DNA of 33,396 nt from Geminicoccus sp036263595 (GTDB taxonomy: Bacteria; Pseudomonadota; Alphaproteobacteria; Geminicoccales; Geminicoccaceae), in NCBI RefSeq assembly GCF_036263595.1, contig NZ_DATAGQ010000130.1:1-33396 (forward strand), read 5' to 3'. A model generated the notes under the pieces. It saw only the letters and a list, made by a program, of their open reading frames with translations. It searched no databases and had not been told where the DNA came from. The translations under genes and the position numbers were made by a program. Positions 6,207-13,345 of this stretch are shown in pieces (within the stretch, counting starts at the first letter, position 1; each line of letters opens with the position of its first letter).

Positions 6207-6515
6207 ATGTCATCGGCTGATCACGCCCATACCACGGGCACCACATCGACCTCTACTGCCCGCCGACTACCTGGTGGTGCGCCTGACCTCGCCACCGTCA
6301 ACGCCATCGAACTGGCTGACAGCGCCGCTCACACCTGGACCCGCGTCACGCAGCTCTACCTGATCCTCCAGGCGCTCTATCGCAACAGCCAACGCGGTGA
6401 TCAGATCTCCAAGCCGCAGATCGAGGCCGCCTTCGAGCTGGCCGACGACCTGCGCGATGATATCGGCACGGTCATGACCAACCTCGGCTGGACCGAGGAG
6501 GAACTGGCGCTGTGA
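6207..6515 (+). CDS. Small hypothetical protein (102 aa)
   Basis: Not recognised. After a Thr/Ser-rich, probably disordered N-terminus (residues 1-25) the protein is strongly helical: NAIELADSAAHTWTRVTQLYLILQALYRNS, then KPQIEAAFELADDLRDDIGTVMTNLGWTEEEL. ATG 6207 has a weak GGA upstream. The stop overlaps the GTG of the next frame (GTGA at 6512-6515), so the pair is almost certainly co-translated. It diverges from the RHH regulator, which may control it. Confidence 0.65.
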   Translation: MSSADHAHTTGTTSTSTARRLPGGAPDLATVNAIELADSAAHTWTRVTQLYLILQALYRNSQRGDQISKPQIEAAFELADDLRDDIGTVMTNLGWTEEELAL

Positions 6516-6776
6516 GCACCAACAACAAGAAGACCCACTCGTCGGACATCGTCGTAAGCTTCGTCGACGCCGACCTCTTCCTGAGCGATCTCGAGGGGCT
6601 TGCAGACGCGGTTGCCCTCTGCGGCGAGGGTGTGGAGCGCCTGGGCCTAAATGGCAATGAACTAGCCTTCCATGCCCTGCAGACCGCGATCCAGGGACCG
6701 GCTCGACTTCTTCCGACGCCGCTATGACCTGCCGCTCGAGCGTGACCGGCACGCGCGAGAAAAGCCGCAGGATTGA
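6512..6776 (+). pseudogene. Small gene coupled to the 6207 gene, apparently frameshifted near 6694
   Basis: GTG 6512 overlaps the previous stop. As read, the frame ends at TGA 6725-6727 after 71 codons, with a poor tail. Removing one G from GGG 6694-6696 would continue the helical segment AFHALQTAIQ into DRLDFFRRRYDLPLERDRH and end at TGA 6774-6776, giving 87 residues. That continuation looks much more like protein. Against this, ATG 6724 of the next micro-ORF overlaps the early stop as ATGA, as if the early stop were real. The family is unknown; the conserved-looking first part reads SDIVVSFVDADLFLSDLEGL. Confidence 0.5.
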
Positions 6777-6876
6777 GCGGATCTCCGCCGGTGCATTGAC
6801 CAAGCTCAAAGCGGCCCGGGCCTATCGGACGATGCTGTCTATGGCTGGGGGCGTCGGACGAGGAGACGACCCTTGA
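6724..6876 (+). CDS. Micro-ORF (50 aa) coupled by ATGA
   Basis: A 50-codon frame from ATG 6724 to TGA 6874-6876. Its start overlaps the stop of the unshifted 6512 frame as ATGA. The latter part (ISAGALTKLKAARAYRTMLSMAGG) is helix-like and plausible, while the first 17 residues read like out-of-frame sequence and overlap the alternative ending of the 6512 gene. The real start may be further in. Unknown function. Confidence 0.35.
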   Translation: MTCRSSVTGTREKSRRIERISAGALTKLKAARAYRTMLSMAGGVGRGDDP

Positions 6877-6899
6877 TTAGGATTAGCCACATCGGCCTG

Positions 6900-6929
6900 T
6901 TGACAGAGTCCCACCTGAGGTGCTGTAGT
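6900..6929 (+). promoter_or_regulatory. Sigma-70-type promoter candidate TTGACA-N18-TGTAGT
   Basis: A perfect TTGACA (6900-6905) is followed after 18 bases by TGTAGT (6924-6929), which matches four of six -10 positions. There is no gene downstream before the terminator at 6997-7030, so it would drive a short untranslated transcript. Confidence 0.45.
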
Positions 6930-6933
6930 AAAG

Positions 6934-7030
6934 GGCTCTAGCCGCTGTAGTGGCTCATGTAGCCCTAGCGCAGTCGTCTAGTGACGTCTCATCCTTAAGC
7001 CGCCCGGCCTGCTACCGGGCGGCTTCTTTC
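6934..7030 (+). ncRNA. Candidate small RNA (about 95 nt)
   Basis: Transcription from the promoter at 6900-6929 would start near 6934-6937 and end at the strong terminator at 6997-7030. The transcript could fold into three stem-loops: AGGGCT (6932-6937) with AGCCCT (6961-6966), enclosing AGCC/GGCT; CGTC/GACG (6975-6986); and the 11-bp terminator stem. No open frame of note lies inside. Its family is not recognised. Alternatively the terminator simply ends the 6207-6876 operon. Confidence 0.4.
6997..7030 (+). terminator. Strong intrinsic terminator
   Basis: A perfect 11-bp stem, AAGCCGCCCGG (6997-7007) with CCGGGCGGCTT (7015-7025), a 7-base loop, and a pyrimidine/T-rich tail TTCTTTCT. It ends either the 6207-6876 operon or a small RNA. 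Confidence 0.85.
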
Positions 7031-7400
7031 TGCTCAGCCAGTGCAAAGCCAGATATAAGCCTCAGGTAGCCGACCGCTGACCTAGCCGCCGCCCTGGCTG
7101 CTCGGCTACGGCGGCATCCTTCCGTTCATTCGCGCTTTCCGTCGACGCCGCTGCCCTGTCAGCAGGCGGCCGGTAGGCAACTCCGATGCATATCACTCTG
7201 AAGCTTCTCAGGAGCATGATGCCCATAGATGCGCGGATGCATGCGCGCCCATCATGTCGCATCCTTGTCGCACGGAGCTGCCGTCACTGGTTGTAAGCCG
7301 TTGAAATTGGCTGATTCTGTTCCGCGACAAGTGCAACACGAAACGGCGCTCTTACGAGTGAGCGCTGAAGGCTAACCTATTGATTTCGCTGGAGAAAGAG
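7031..7400. other. Gene-free interval next to tRNA-Phe
   Basis: No convincing coding frame on either strand; the minus-strand frame at 7062-7262 has shadow-like composition. This interval lies immediately past the 3' end of tRNA-Phe, where an integrated element would join the chromosome. No duplicate of the tRNA 3' end was found in it. Confidence 0.5.
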
Positions 7401-7476
<76 letters not shown>

Positions 7477-7496
7477 GCCCGTTCGGTGGCGGGTAG

Positions 7497-8252
7497 TTAG
7501 CGGCGAGCGGCTGCGCTGGCAAGCCTTCCGGTATCGATCAGCCAGGCTTCAAGATCATGGATCGTATCCAGCACCTGATCCGCGAACGGATGCAGGGCTG
7601 AAGCGGGGAGGGCACCGGTGAGGACGGCCACGGCCGCCTGCGCACCCGCGGCGCGCGCCATTGCTAGGTCGGCCCTGGTGTCCCCCACGACCACGACCTC
7701 GGCCGGCATCAGGCCGGTCGCTGCGCAGAAGCCCAGCACCATGCCCGCCGCAGGTTTCTCGCCGTGGCCGGCATCAAAGCCGGCGATATAAGCAAGGTGG
7801 CGGACCAAGCCCAGACGGGCGGCCAAGGACTGTGCCGCCTCCGTCGTATCCATCGTCGCGATCCCCAGCTGCAGCCCGAAGGAGCGGAGCCTGGCGAACA
7901 GGCTGTCCAGATCGCCCACGGGTGCCGGGGGATATCGCTCCGCGTCGCTGACGTGGTTCGAGACGATCGCGGGGACGTCGATGCCGCGCAACGCCGGCAA
8001 CCGGGCAAGGGCAGCGGCCACGTCATCGTTGGTCGCCCACAGCAGCGGGCTGTCCGGGGCGAACCGATCGCCTGCCCTGTCGTAGCCGAGGTGGGCGAGC
8101 AGGCTCGCGCCCAGATCCTCCTGCCGGCTGATGCCGCCCTCCGGATCGATCCTGGCCGCCAGATCCAGGGCCAAGCCTCGATAGGCCGGCATCCAGGTAC
8201 GCCGGAAATCGATCAGCGTGCCGTCCTTGTCGAACAGGATCCCGCGTATCAT
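7497..8252 (-). CDS. HAD-superfamily phosphatase (phosphoglycolate phosphatase-like)
   Basis: A 251-residue cytoplasmic haloacid-dehalogenase-type hydrolase. Motif I is FDKDGTLID, with nucleophile D8 and acid/base D10. A helical cap follows at residues 16-100. Motif II is the GIATMDT segment, motif III the lysine in GHGEKPAAG, and motif IV VVVGDTRADLAMA. This is the set expected for an Mg-dependent phosphatase with a small C1 cap, as in Gph-type enzymes. The substrate cannot be fixed from sequence; 2-phosphoglycolate is the usual guess. Start ATG 8252 precedes IRGILFDKDG as in relatives. It diverges from the cytochrome c' gene. Confidence 0.88.
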   Translation of the reverse strand: MIRGILFDKDGTLIDFRRTWMPAYRGLALDLAARIDPEGGISRQEDLGASLLAHLGYDRAGDRFAPDSPLLWATNDDVAAALARLPALRGIDVPAIVSNHVSDAERYPPAPVGDLDSLFARLRSFGLQLGIATMDTTEAAQSLAARLGLVRHLAYIAGFDAGHGEKPAAGMVLGFCAATGLMPAEVVVVGDTRADLAMARAAGAQAAVAVLTGALPASALHPFADQVLDTIHDLEAWLIDTGRLASAAARR

Positions 8253-8397
8253 GACGAAACTTTCGCTGTCGCGCGGTGTTCGTGCACCGGATCCGCAGGT
8301 GCGGCCACGGAAATTGCCGCGGCCGACCAGCCTTCATCTTCGCGTGTGCCGATTCTCGCTCTAGAACGTGTCTACGAAGCGAAAGGGGATGGCGATA

Positions 8398-8856
8398 ATG
8401 CTGCGTCCGATCGGATTGATGGCGGTGCTGGTGACCTTGATGGCAACACCCCTCATAGGGCCTCGAGCGCAGGGTTCTGGCTTCGAAGAGAAGCGTGAGA
8501 CCGCAATGAAGGCGATGGGCAAGGAGATGGGGGCGATCAAGGCGCTCGTCGGTGGCCCCGCGGAGAACCTCGGGCAGGTCAAGCAGCATGCGGCCACGAT
8601 CTCGAACATCGCCAAGGATATTCCCGGCCTGTTCCCGCCCGGCAGCGACAACGAGCCGGACAGCGAGGCCCTTCCGGTTGTCTGGACGGACCAGGCTGGG
8701 TTCCAGCAGGCCGCTGCGCGTCTGGGCGACCTTGCCGACCAGCTCGCCGCATCGGCCGACACGGGCGATGCCAAGCAGGTCGGTGCCGCCTTCGCCGCAG
8801 TCGGCAAGAACGGGTGCTCGGGCTGCCACCAGACCTATCGCGAGCCGCAGAGCTGA
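8398..8856 (+). CDS. Cytochrome c' (class II c-type cytochrome)
   Basis: A periplasmic class II cytochrome c of 152 residues. A signal peptide (MLRPIGLMAVLVTLMATPLIGPRAQ) is followed by a four-helix body and the C-terminal haem site NGCSGCHQTYR, with C140, C143 and H144. The C-terminal CxxCH and the KRETAMKAMGKEM first helix are hallmarks of the family, which binds NO and may act in nitrosative stress or electron transfer. ATG 8398 has AAGGGG nine bases upstream; ATG 8389 is an alternative three codons earlier. The following diheme cytochrome gene begins five bases after the stop. Confidence 0.9.
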   Translation: MLRPIGLMAVLVTLMATPLIGPRAQGSGFEEKRETAMKAMGKEMGAIKALVGGPAENLGQVKQHAATISNIAKDIPGLFPPGSDNEPDSEALPVVWTDQAGFQQAAARLGDLADQLAASADTGDAKQVGAAFAAVGKNGCSGCHQTYREPQS

Positions 8857-8861
8857 CCCCT

Positions 8862-9710
8862 TTGCGGCGTAGCAGCCTGCTCGTCCTGGCCACTGCCGCC
8901 GTAGCACTCTGGTCCGGGATTGGCAGGGCGATGGAGCGCGGCGAACTGCTGTTCCATATCGGCGGCTGCCAGTCCTGCCATACGCGCCCGGGCGGTCAAC
9001 CGCTCGAAGGCGGCGCACCGTTGGTGACGCCGGTCGGCACGTTCCACCCACCCAACATCACGCCTGATCCGAGTGCAGGGATCGGCGGCTGGAGCGACGA
9101 GGACTTCGTGCGGGCGATGTCGGACGGAGTCTCGCCGCAAGGGGAGCCATACTACCCAGCTTTTCCCTTCGCGAGCTATGCCCGGATGACCAGGGAGGAC
9201 CTCCTGGCACTCTGGGGCTACCTCAAGACGGCCGTCGCACCATCGCCCACGCCCTCCAAGCCGCATGAACTGATGTTCCCGGTCTCGCTGCGCTGGGGGC
9301 TTTGGCCGTGGCGCTGGCTGTTCTTCGATCCCGAGCCAATCGTGCCCGATCCGAAGCATGACGAGGCATGGAATCAGGGCGCCTATCTCGTGCAGGGGCC
9401 CGGCCACTGCGCCGAGTGCCATAGCCCGCGCACCTTCTGGGGCTTCGGCGTGGCGGACAGCAGCGTGCCGCTCAGCGGCAATCCCGGCGACTTCATCACG
9501 GCGCGCGCGCCCAACATCACCGCCGACCCGGCTGATGGCATCGGCAAATGGAGCGCCGACGACCTCGACACGTTCTTCTCGCTGGGCATGATGCCGGATG
9601 GGGATTTCGTGGGCGGCGAGATGGCCAAGGTCGTCGAGAACAACATTGGACCGCTGCCCGACGAGGCCCGCGCCGCGATCGTGACCTACCTGCTCGGATC
9701 GCGCCAGTGA
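8862..9710 (+). CDS. Diheme cytochrome c, alcohol/gluconate-dehydrogenase cytochrome type
   Basis: A periplasmic 282-residue protein with two CxxCH haem sites: CQSCH (C36, C39, H40) and CAECH (C183, C186, H187). NITPDPSAGIGGWSDEDF and its later copy NITADPADGIGKWSADDL are the repeated domain signature found in cytochrome subunits of membrane alcohol, gluconate and sorbitol dehydrogenases. TTG 8862 is taken as start because it gives a classic signal peptide (RRSSLLVLATAAVALW) and lies five bases after the preceding stop; ATG 8814 would overlap the cytochrome c' gene. Family members usually have three haem sites and pair with a dehydrogenase; only two sites and no dehydrogenase are seen here. 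Confidence 0.88.
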   Translation: MRRSSLLVLATAAVALWSGIGRAMERGELLFHIGGCQSCHTRPGGQPLEGGAPLVTPVGTFHPPNITPDPSAGIGGWSDEDFVRAMSDGVSPQGEPYYPAFPFASYARMTREDLLALWGYLKTAVAPSPTPSKPHELMFPVSLRWGLWPWRWLFFDPEPIVPDPKHDEAWNQGAYLVQGPGHCAECHSPRTFWGFGVADSSVPLSGNPGDFITARAPNITADPADGIGKWSADDLDTFFSLGMMPDGDFVGGEMAKVVENNIGPLPDEARAAIVTYLLGSRQ

Positions 9711-9771
9711 AGCATCACCCGCCGGCGGATCCCGGTCCCGCTGTCGATCGACCGGTAACGGGGACCGGCAC

Positions 9772-10239
9772 ATGAGTGGTCGGCCATTGTCACCCGGCGA
9801 GTACTGGTACGAGGACGTCGAGCCGGGCGACCACTGGAGGACCGGCGGGATGGTGGTGACGGAAAGCCATATCGTCGCGTTCGCCGGGCTGTCCGGTGAC
9901 TTCTTCGACGTGCACATGGACGACGCCTTCGCGCGCTCGCAGGGCTTTCCCGGGCGGGTTGCCCACGGGCTCCTGGGCCTTGCCCTTGTCGACGGCCTGA
10001 AGAATCGGGCACCAGCCAGGATCCTGGCGGTGGCGTCGCTCGGCTGGAACTGGCGCTTCCAGGGGCCGGTTTTTGCCGGCGACCGCATCAGCGCCGCGAT
10101 CTCCGTCCATTCGAAGCGGCTGACCAGCGCTGGCGACCGCGGGGTGGTGACCTTGGACTTCAACGTCACCAAACAAGACGATGTCGTGGTCCAGTCGGGG
10201 CAGACCATCCTGCTCGCCCGCCTGCGCCCGGCCTCCTAG
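9772..10239 (+). CDS. MaoC-like hotdog-fold dehydratase
   Basis: A 155-residue single hotdog domain of the MaoC/(R)-enoyl-CoA hydratase type. The hydratase signature is visible in ESHIVAFAGLSGDFFDVHMD, with the Asp and His that normally activate water, followed by GRVAHGLLGLALVDGL. The likely substrate is an acyl-CoA thioester in the cytoplasm, possibly in fatty-acid or branched-acid breakdown. GGGGACC precedes ATG 9772. It is followed after six bases by meaB, a partner of methylmalonyl-CoA metabolism, which suggests a shared acyl-CoA context. The exact reaction is undetermined. Confidence 0.88.
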   Translation: MSGRPLSPGEYWYEDVEPGDHWRTGGMVVTESHIVAFAGLSGDFFDVHMDDAFARSQGFPGRVAHGLLGLALVDGLKNRAPARILAVASLGWNWRFQGPVFAGDRISAAISVHSKRLTSAGDRGVVTLDFNVTKQDDVVVQSGQTILLARLRPAS

Positions 10240-10245
10240 CGACAC

Positions 10246-11268
10246 GTGCACGAACGGTCAGCTGTGCAGCCGGTGGCGGATAAGGGCGAGGCCAAGCAGG
10301 TGGACCTCCTGGCTCAGCGAATACTGGCTGGCGAGCGGGCGGCGCTCGCACGAGCCATCACCCTGACCGAGAGTTCCAGGCCGGACCACCAGGGCCTGGC
10401 GCAGGACCTCCTGCATCGACTGTTGCCGGACACTGGGAGGGCGAAGCGGATCGGCATCACCGGGGTGCCGGGCGTGGGCAAGAGCACGTTCATCGAGGCG
10501 CTCGGCACCATGCTGACCGCACAGGGGCACAAGGTGGCGGTGCTGGCCGTGGATCCCTCCAGCTCGCGCACCGGCGGCTCGATCCTCGGCGACAAGACCC
10601 GGATGACCCGGCTCGCGGCCGACCCGCACGCTTTCGTCCGGCCGTCCCCCTCCTCGGGAACGCTCGGCGGCGTGGCACGTGCGACGCGCGAGGCCGGGCT
10701 GTTCTGCGAGGCTGCCGGCTATGACGTGATCCTGGTGGAGACGGTGGGCGTCGGCCAGTCCGAGACCACGGTCGCTGGCATGGTCGACCTCTTCCTCGTG
10801 CTGATGCTGCCAGGGGCGGGAGACGAACTGCAGGGCATCAAGAAGGGGATCATCGAGCTGGCCGACCTGATCGCCGTCAACAAGGCTGATGGCGACCGGC
10901 TGCTGGCGGCCGAGCAGGCGCGGCGGCATTACCTGAACGCGCTGCGCATCATCGCGCCGGCCAGCGGAGTGTGGCGTCCGGAGGTCTTGACGCTCTCCGC
11001 CCTGACGGGGACTGGCCTACCCGACCTCTGGCAGACCATGCTTCGCTTTTGCACCCTCATGCAGGAGTCGGGCGAGTGGGCCAGCAAGCGCCGCGGCCAA
11101 CAGGTCCGCTGGATGGAGAGCCTCCTCCAGGATCGCCTCCTGCAGCTGCTGGGGAAACATGCGGCGGCGGCTCGCGAGCTGGCGTCCTGCCGGCAGGAAG
11201 TGTCGGCGGGAACCGAGACGCCCGGGCGCGCCGTGCAGCGGGTGCTGGCGGCCTTCAGCAGCCCCTAG
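10246..11268 (+). CDS. meaB: MeaB, methylmalonyl-CoA mutase-associated GTPase
   Basis: A G3E-family P-loop GTPase of 340 residues that protects and reloads adenosylcobalamin-dependent methylmalonyl-CoA mutase. Visible elements are the Walker A GVPGVGKST (73-81), the MeaB-specific DPSSSRTGGSILGDKTRM segment, ETVGVGQSE as switch region, and NKAD for guanine recognition. The length matches the family. The start is GTG 10246, six bases after the MaoC stop, so the two are probably co-transcribed. No mutase subunit is in the window. The stop TAG shares the palindromic CTAG (11265-11268) with the convergent lipoprotein gene. Confidence 0.93.
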   Translation: MHERSAVQPVADKGEAKQVDLLAQRILAGERAALARAITLTESSRPDHQGLAQDLLHRLLPDTGRAKRIGITGVPGVGKSTFIEALGTMLTAQGHKVAVLAVDPSSSRTGGSILGDKTRMTRLAADPHAFVRPSPSSGTLGGVARATREAGLFCEAAGYDVILVETVGVGQSETTVAGMVDLFLVLMLPGAGDELQGIKKGIIELADLIAVNKADGDRLLAAEQARRHYLNALRIIAPASGVWRPEVLTLSALTGTGLPDLWQTMLRFCTLMQESGEWASKRRGQQVRWMESLLQDRLLQLLGKHAAAARELASCRQEVSAGTETPGRAVQRVLAAFSSP

Positions 11269-11888
11269 AAGCCCAGCCCTATCCCGACACCCACGCCGAT
11301 ATCGCCACCATAGGCGCCGAAGCTGCCGAAACCGCCGTAACCACCATAGCCGGACGAGCCGTAGCGTCCGGCATAGGGATCAGGAAACAGGTTGCGGCCG
11401 ACTTCCCGCATCAGGCGGACGACATCCTCGGCCGAGTCGCTGGCGGCCGCAGCCCGCAGGTGGGCCACCGTGCTGGGCCCGTCGCACACGAAGGCGGCGA
11501 GACGGCGCGCTTCCCCGAAGCCGCTGGCCTCCGGCGTTGCGGGATCGCAGGCCTTCCAGGGCGACATCTGGTCGGGCGGGCCGAACACGAGGATCACCCT
11601 GCCGCGGTCGGTCGGTGCCTCCGGCATGGCCGAGAAATACGGCGCCGTGCCGACGATCTCGGAGGCCAGCGCATCCACGACCGCTGGCGCGGTCAGGTTG
11701 CCAGGGATAGGGCCGCGCACGACCACCGGCATCGGCCCGCTCCGGTTGACGTCTTCCAGCAGGAGCCGCGCCGAACGGGGATCGCCGTCGGCATAGGCAC
11801 CGATTTCCGGGCTGGCCGCGCATCCGCCCAGGCCGGTACCGGCGAGGACGACCAGCGCGCGCAAGCAGACCGAGCTGTCCAAAGTCAT
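11265..11888 (-). CDS. Putative lipoprotein with glycine-rich C-terminus (207 aa)
   Basis: An exported lipoprotein of unknown family. The signal ends in the lipobox LGGC with the modified cysteine at residue 23. The middle part contains alternating strand-like and helical segments (VVVRGPIPGNLTAPAVVDAL, RVILVFGPPDQMSPWKAC). The last 35 residues are a Gly/Tyr/Ser-rich tail (SSGYGGYGGFGSFGAYGG) ending in GVGVGIGLGF. ATG 11888 follows AAGGTGG at a good distance. It is likely anchored in the outer or inner membrane. Function unknown. Confidence 0.8.
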   Translation of the reverse strand: MTLDSSVCLRALVVLAGTGLGGCAASPEIGAYADGDPRSARLLLEDVNRSGPMPVVVRGPIPGNLTAPAVVDALASEIVGTAPYFSAMPEAPTDRGRVILVFGPPDQMSPWKACDPATPEASGFGEARRLAAFVCDGPSTVAHLRAAAASDSAEDVVRLMREVGRNLFPDPYAGRYGSSGYGGYGGFGSFGAYGGDIGVGVGIGLGF

Positions 11889-12042
11889 CTTCGCCACCTT
11901 GGTATCACGCTGGGCTGTTCCGCCCACCGATCCACTTCGTTCCAGGCGGGCAGACCCCACCTGTTGATCAACGCCGGTCGCCATGAATGGCTCCGTGGCT
12001 GCCCCACGACCGGCGCCAAGCAACCTCGAAAGTTCGACGACC

Positions 12043-12462
12043 ATGCTCTTCGACCGCCTCAAGACCGACCGCCTCCAGGCCATGAAGGCCCGCGACGACG
12101 TCGCCAAGAACCTGCTGGGCACGCTCGTCGCGGCCGCCGGCAAGGACGACAAGTCGCCGGACGATGACACGGTCCTTCGCACCATCCGTGCGTTTCTCAA
12201 GAGTGTCGAGGAAACGATCGGGCACATGAGCGGGCGCGACACGGCGGTCCAGCAGCGCGAGAAGGAGATCCTTGAGTCCTACCTGCCCACGATGCTCGAC
12301 GAAGCCGCCACCCGTGCCGCGGTCGAGGCGATCGTCGCCAGTCTCCCTGAGCGCTCGCCCAGGCAGATGGGCAAGGTGATGGCGGAGCTCAAAGCCAGGT
12401 ACGGCACGACGATCGACCTCAAGCTCGCCAATCCCCTGGTCAAGGAACTGCTGTCGGCTTGA
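12043..12462 (+). CDS. YqeY-like protein (GatB/YqeY domain)
   Basis: A 139-residue protein matching the GatB/YqeY family in length and sequence: N-terminal LFDRLKTDRLQAMKARDDVAKNLLGTLVAA, then ILESYLPTMLDEA and the C-terminal SPRQMGKVMAELKARY segment. The domain occurs as the tail of the GatB tRNA-amidotransferase subunit and as this stand-alone form, suggesting tRNA binding; the actual role is not settled. ATG 12043 is chosen over 11983 since the extra 20 residues are Pro/Ser-rich and not family-like. It converges on the nicotinamidase gene with a ten-base gap. Confidence 0.9.
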   Translation: MLFDRLKTDRLQAMKARDDVAKNLLGTLVAAAGKDDKSPDDDTVLRTIRAFLKSVEETIGHMSGRDTAVQQREKEILESYLPTMLDEAATRAAVEAIVASLPERSPRQMGKVMAELKARYGTTIDLKLANPLVKELLSA

Positions 12463-12472
12463 ACGGCAGACG

Positions 12473-13225
12473 TCAGGCCTCGATCGCCGAGGCCAACGTC
12501 GCCCCACGCGCGGCCATCATGTACAGCCCCATATGGTGGGCCAGCTCCTGCGGATGGGTGGAGGTGTCCGGCAGGCCCATGCTGCGGGCTTCCTGGAGCG
12601 GCAGGTCGTAGGTCGAGCACGCAGGCTCCAGGACGACCACCTCGTCCAGGGTGGGCAGCAGGCCGTGGTTGCGTGCCGACATCATCGTGCAGACGAAGTC
12701 CATCACGCAGATGTCCGTGCAGATCCCGACGACCACGATCGCCTTCAGGCGGTGGAGCGCTACCCAGTCGATGACCCGGTTATGGGTGACGCCATGGCCC
12801 GGATGGGCTGCCTCGATGGCACCGACAAAGCCGTTGATGCAGTCCTTGCGGATCAGCGTGGCGAGCGGCTCGGACTCGAGCCAGGTCAGTTCGTCCACCA
12901 GTTCCTCATGGCCGCTGCCGCGCTCGCAATGCGGCGGGTAGGGAATTTCGACCTTGCCCGGCTCATGGGTCTCGAGGAATGCCAGGATCGGGCGTCCCTC
13001 CGCCACGAAGCGCCTGGCGATCCGGTCGGTCTCTTCGATCATGCGGGTGACCTGCGCGTTCGGTGCCGCCGGGGCCAGGGGGCCGGCACCAACCGTGCAA
13101 AAGCCATGGACCTCGTCCACGATCACGAGGCCGGTCGGCTTGTCGCCGATGGACCAGGCACTGGTCGTGACCGGAAGCTGATCTTGGAGCGCCGTCATTT
13201 CAATCGACACTTGCTCTCCCTTCAT
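12473..13225 (-). CDS. Nicotinamidase, plant NIC1-like cysteine hydrolase
   Basis: An isochorismatase-fold amidohydrolase of 250 residues, expected to convert nicotinamide to nicotinate for NAD salvage. The catalytic Asp is in GLVIVDEVHGFCTVG, the Lys in RKDCINGFVG and the Cys in VVVGICTDICV. A metal-site segment reads ETHEPGKVEIPYPPHC. The phrases GFCTVGAG, YPPHC, RKDCINGFVG, GICTDICV and HPQELAHHMGLYM are those remembered from plant NIC1-type enzymes rather than from E. coli PncA. ATG 13225 has AAAGG seven bases upstream. The EAIEA C-terminus is complete. Substrate is inferred from similarity. Confidence 0.87.
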   Translation of the reverse strand: MKGEQVSIEMTALQDQLPVTTSAWSIGDKPTGLVIVDEVHGFCTVGAGPLAPAAPNAQVTRMIEETDRIARRFVAEGRPILAFLETHEPGKVEIPYPPHCERGSGHEELVDELTWLESEPLATLIRKDCINGFVGAIEAAHPGHGVTHNRVIDWVALHRLKAIVVVGICTDICVMDFVCTMMSARNHGLLPTLDEVVVLEPACSTYDLPLQEARSMGLPDTSTHPQELAHHMGLYMMAARGATLASAIEA

Positions 13226-13345
13226 CCCATTGCCTTTCGCATTCTAGCGGGTCCGGCACAGCCCGTCGCCCCTGCTGGCGACCGGCCGAGCTTGCAGCGC
13301 CCGGACGACTGGGGCAGGAGGATGGACCGAACGCGGGGGCAGTTC

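Noticed and set aside
8023..9051. Minus-strand frame of 342 codons across HAD, cytochrome c' and diheme cytochrome genes
   Set aside because: Spans three well-supported genes in other frames; Arg/Pro-rich shadow.
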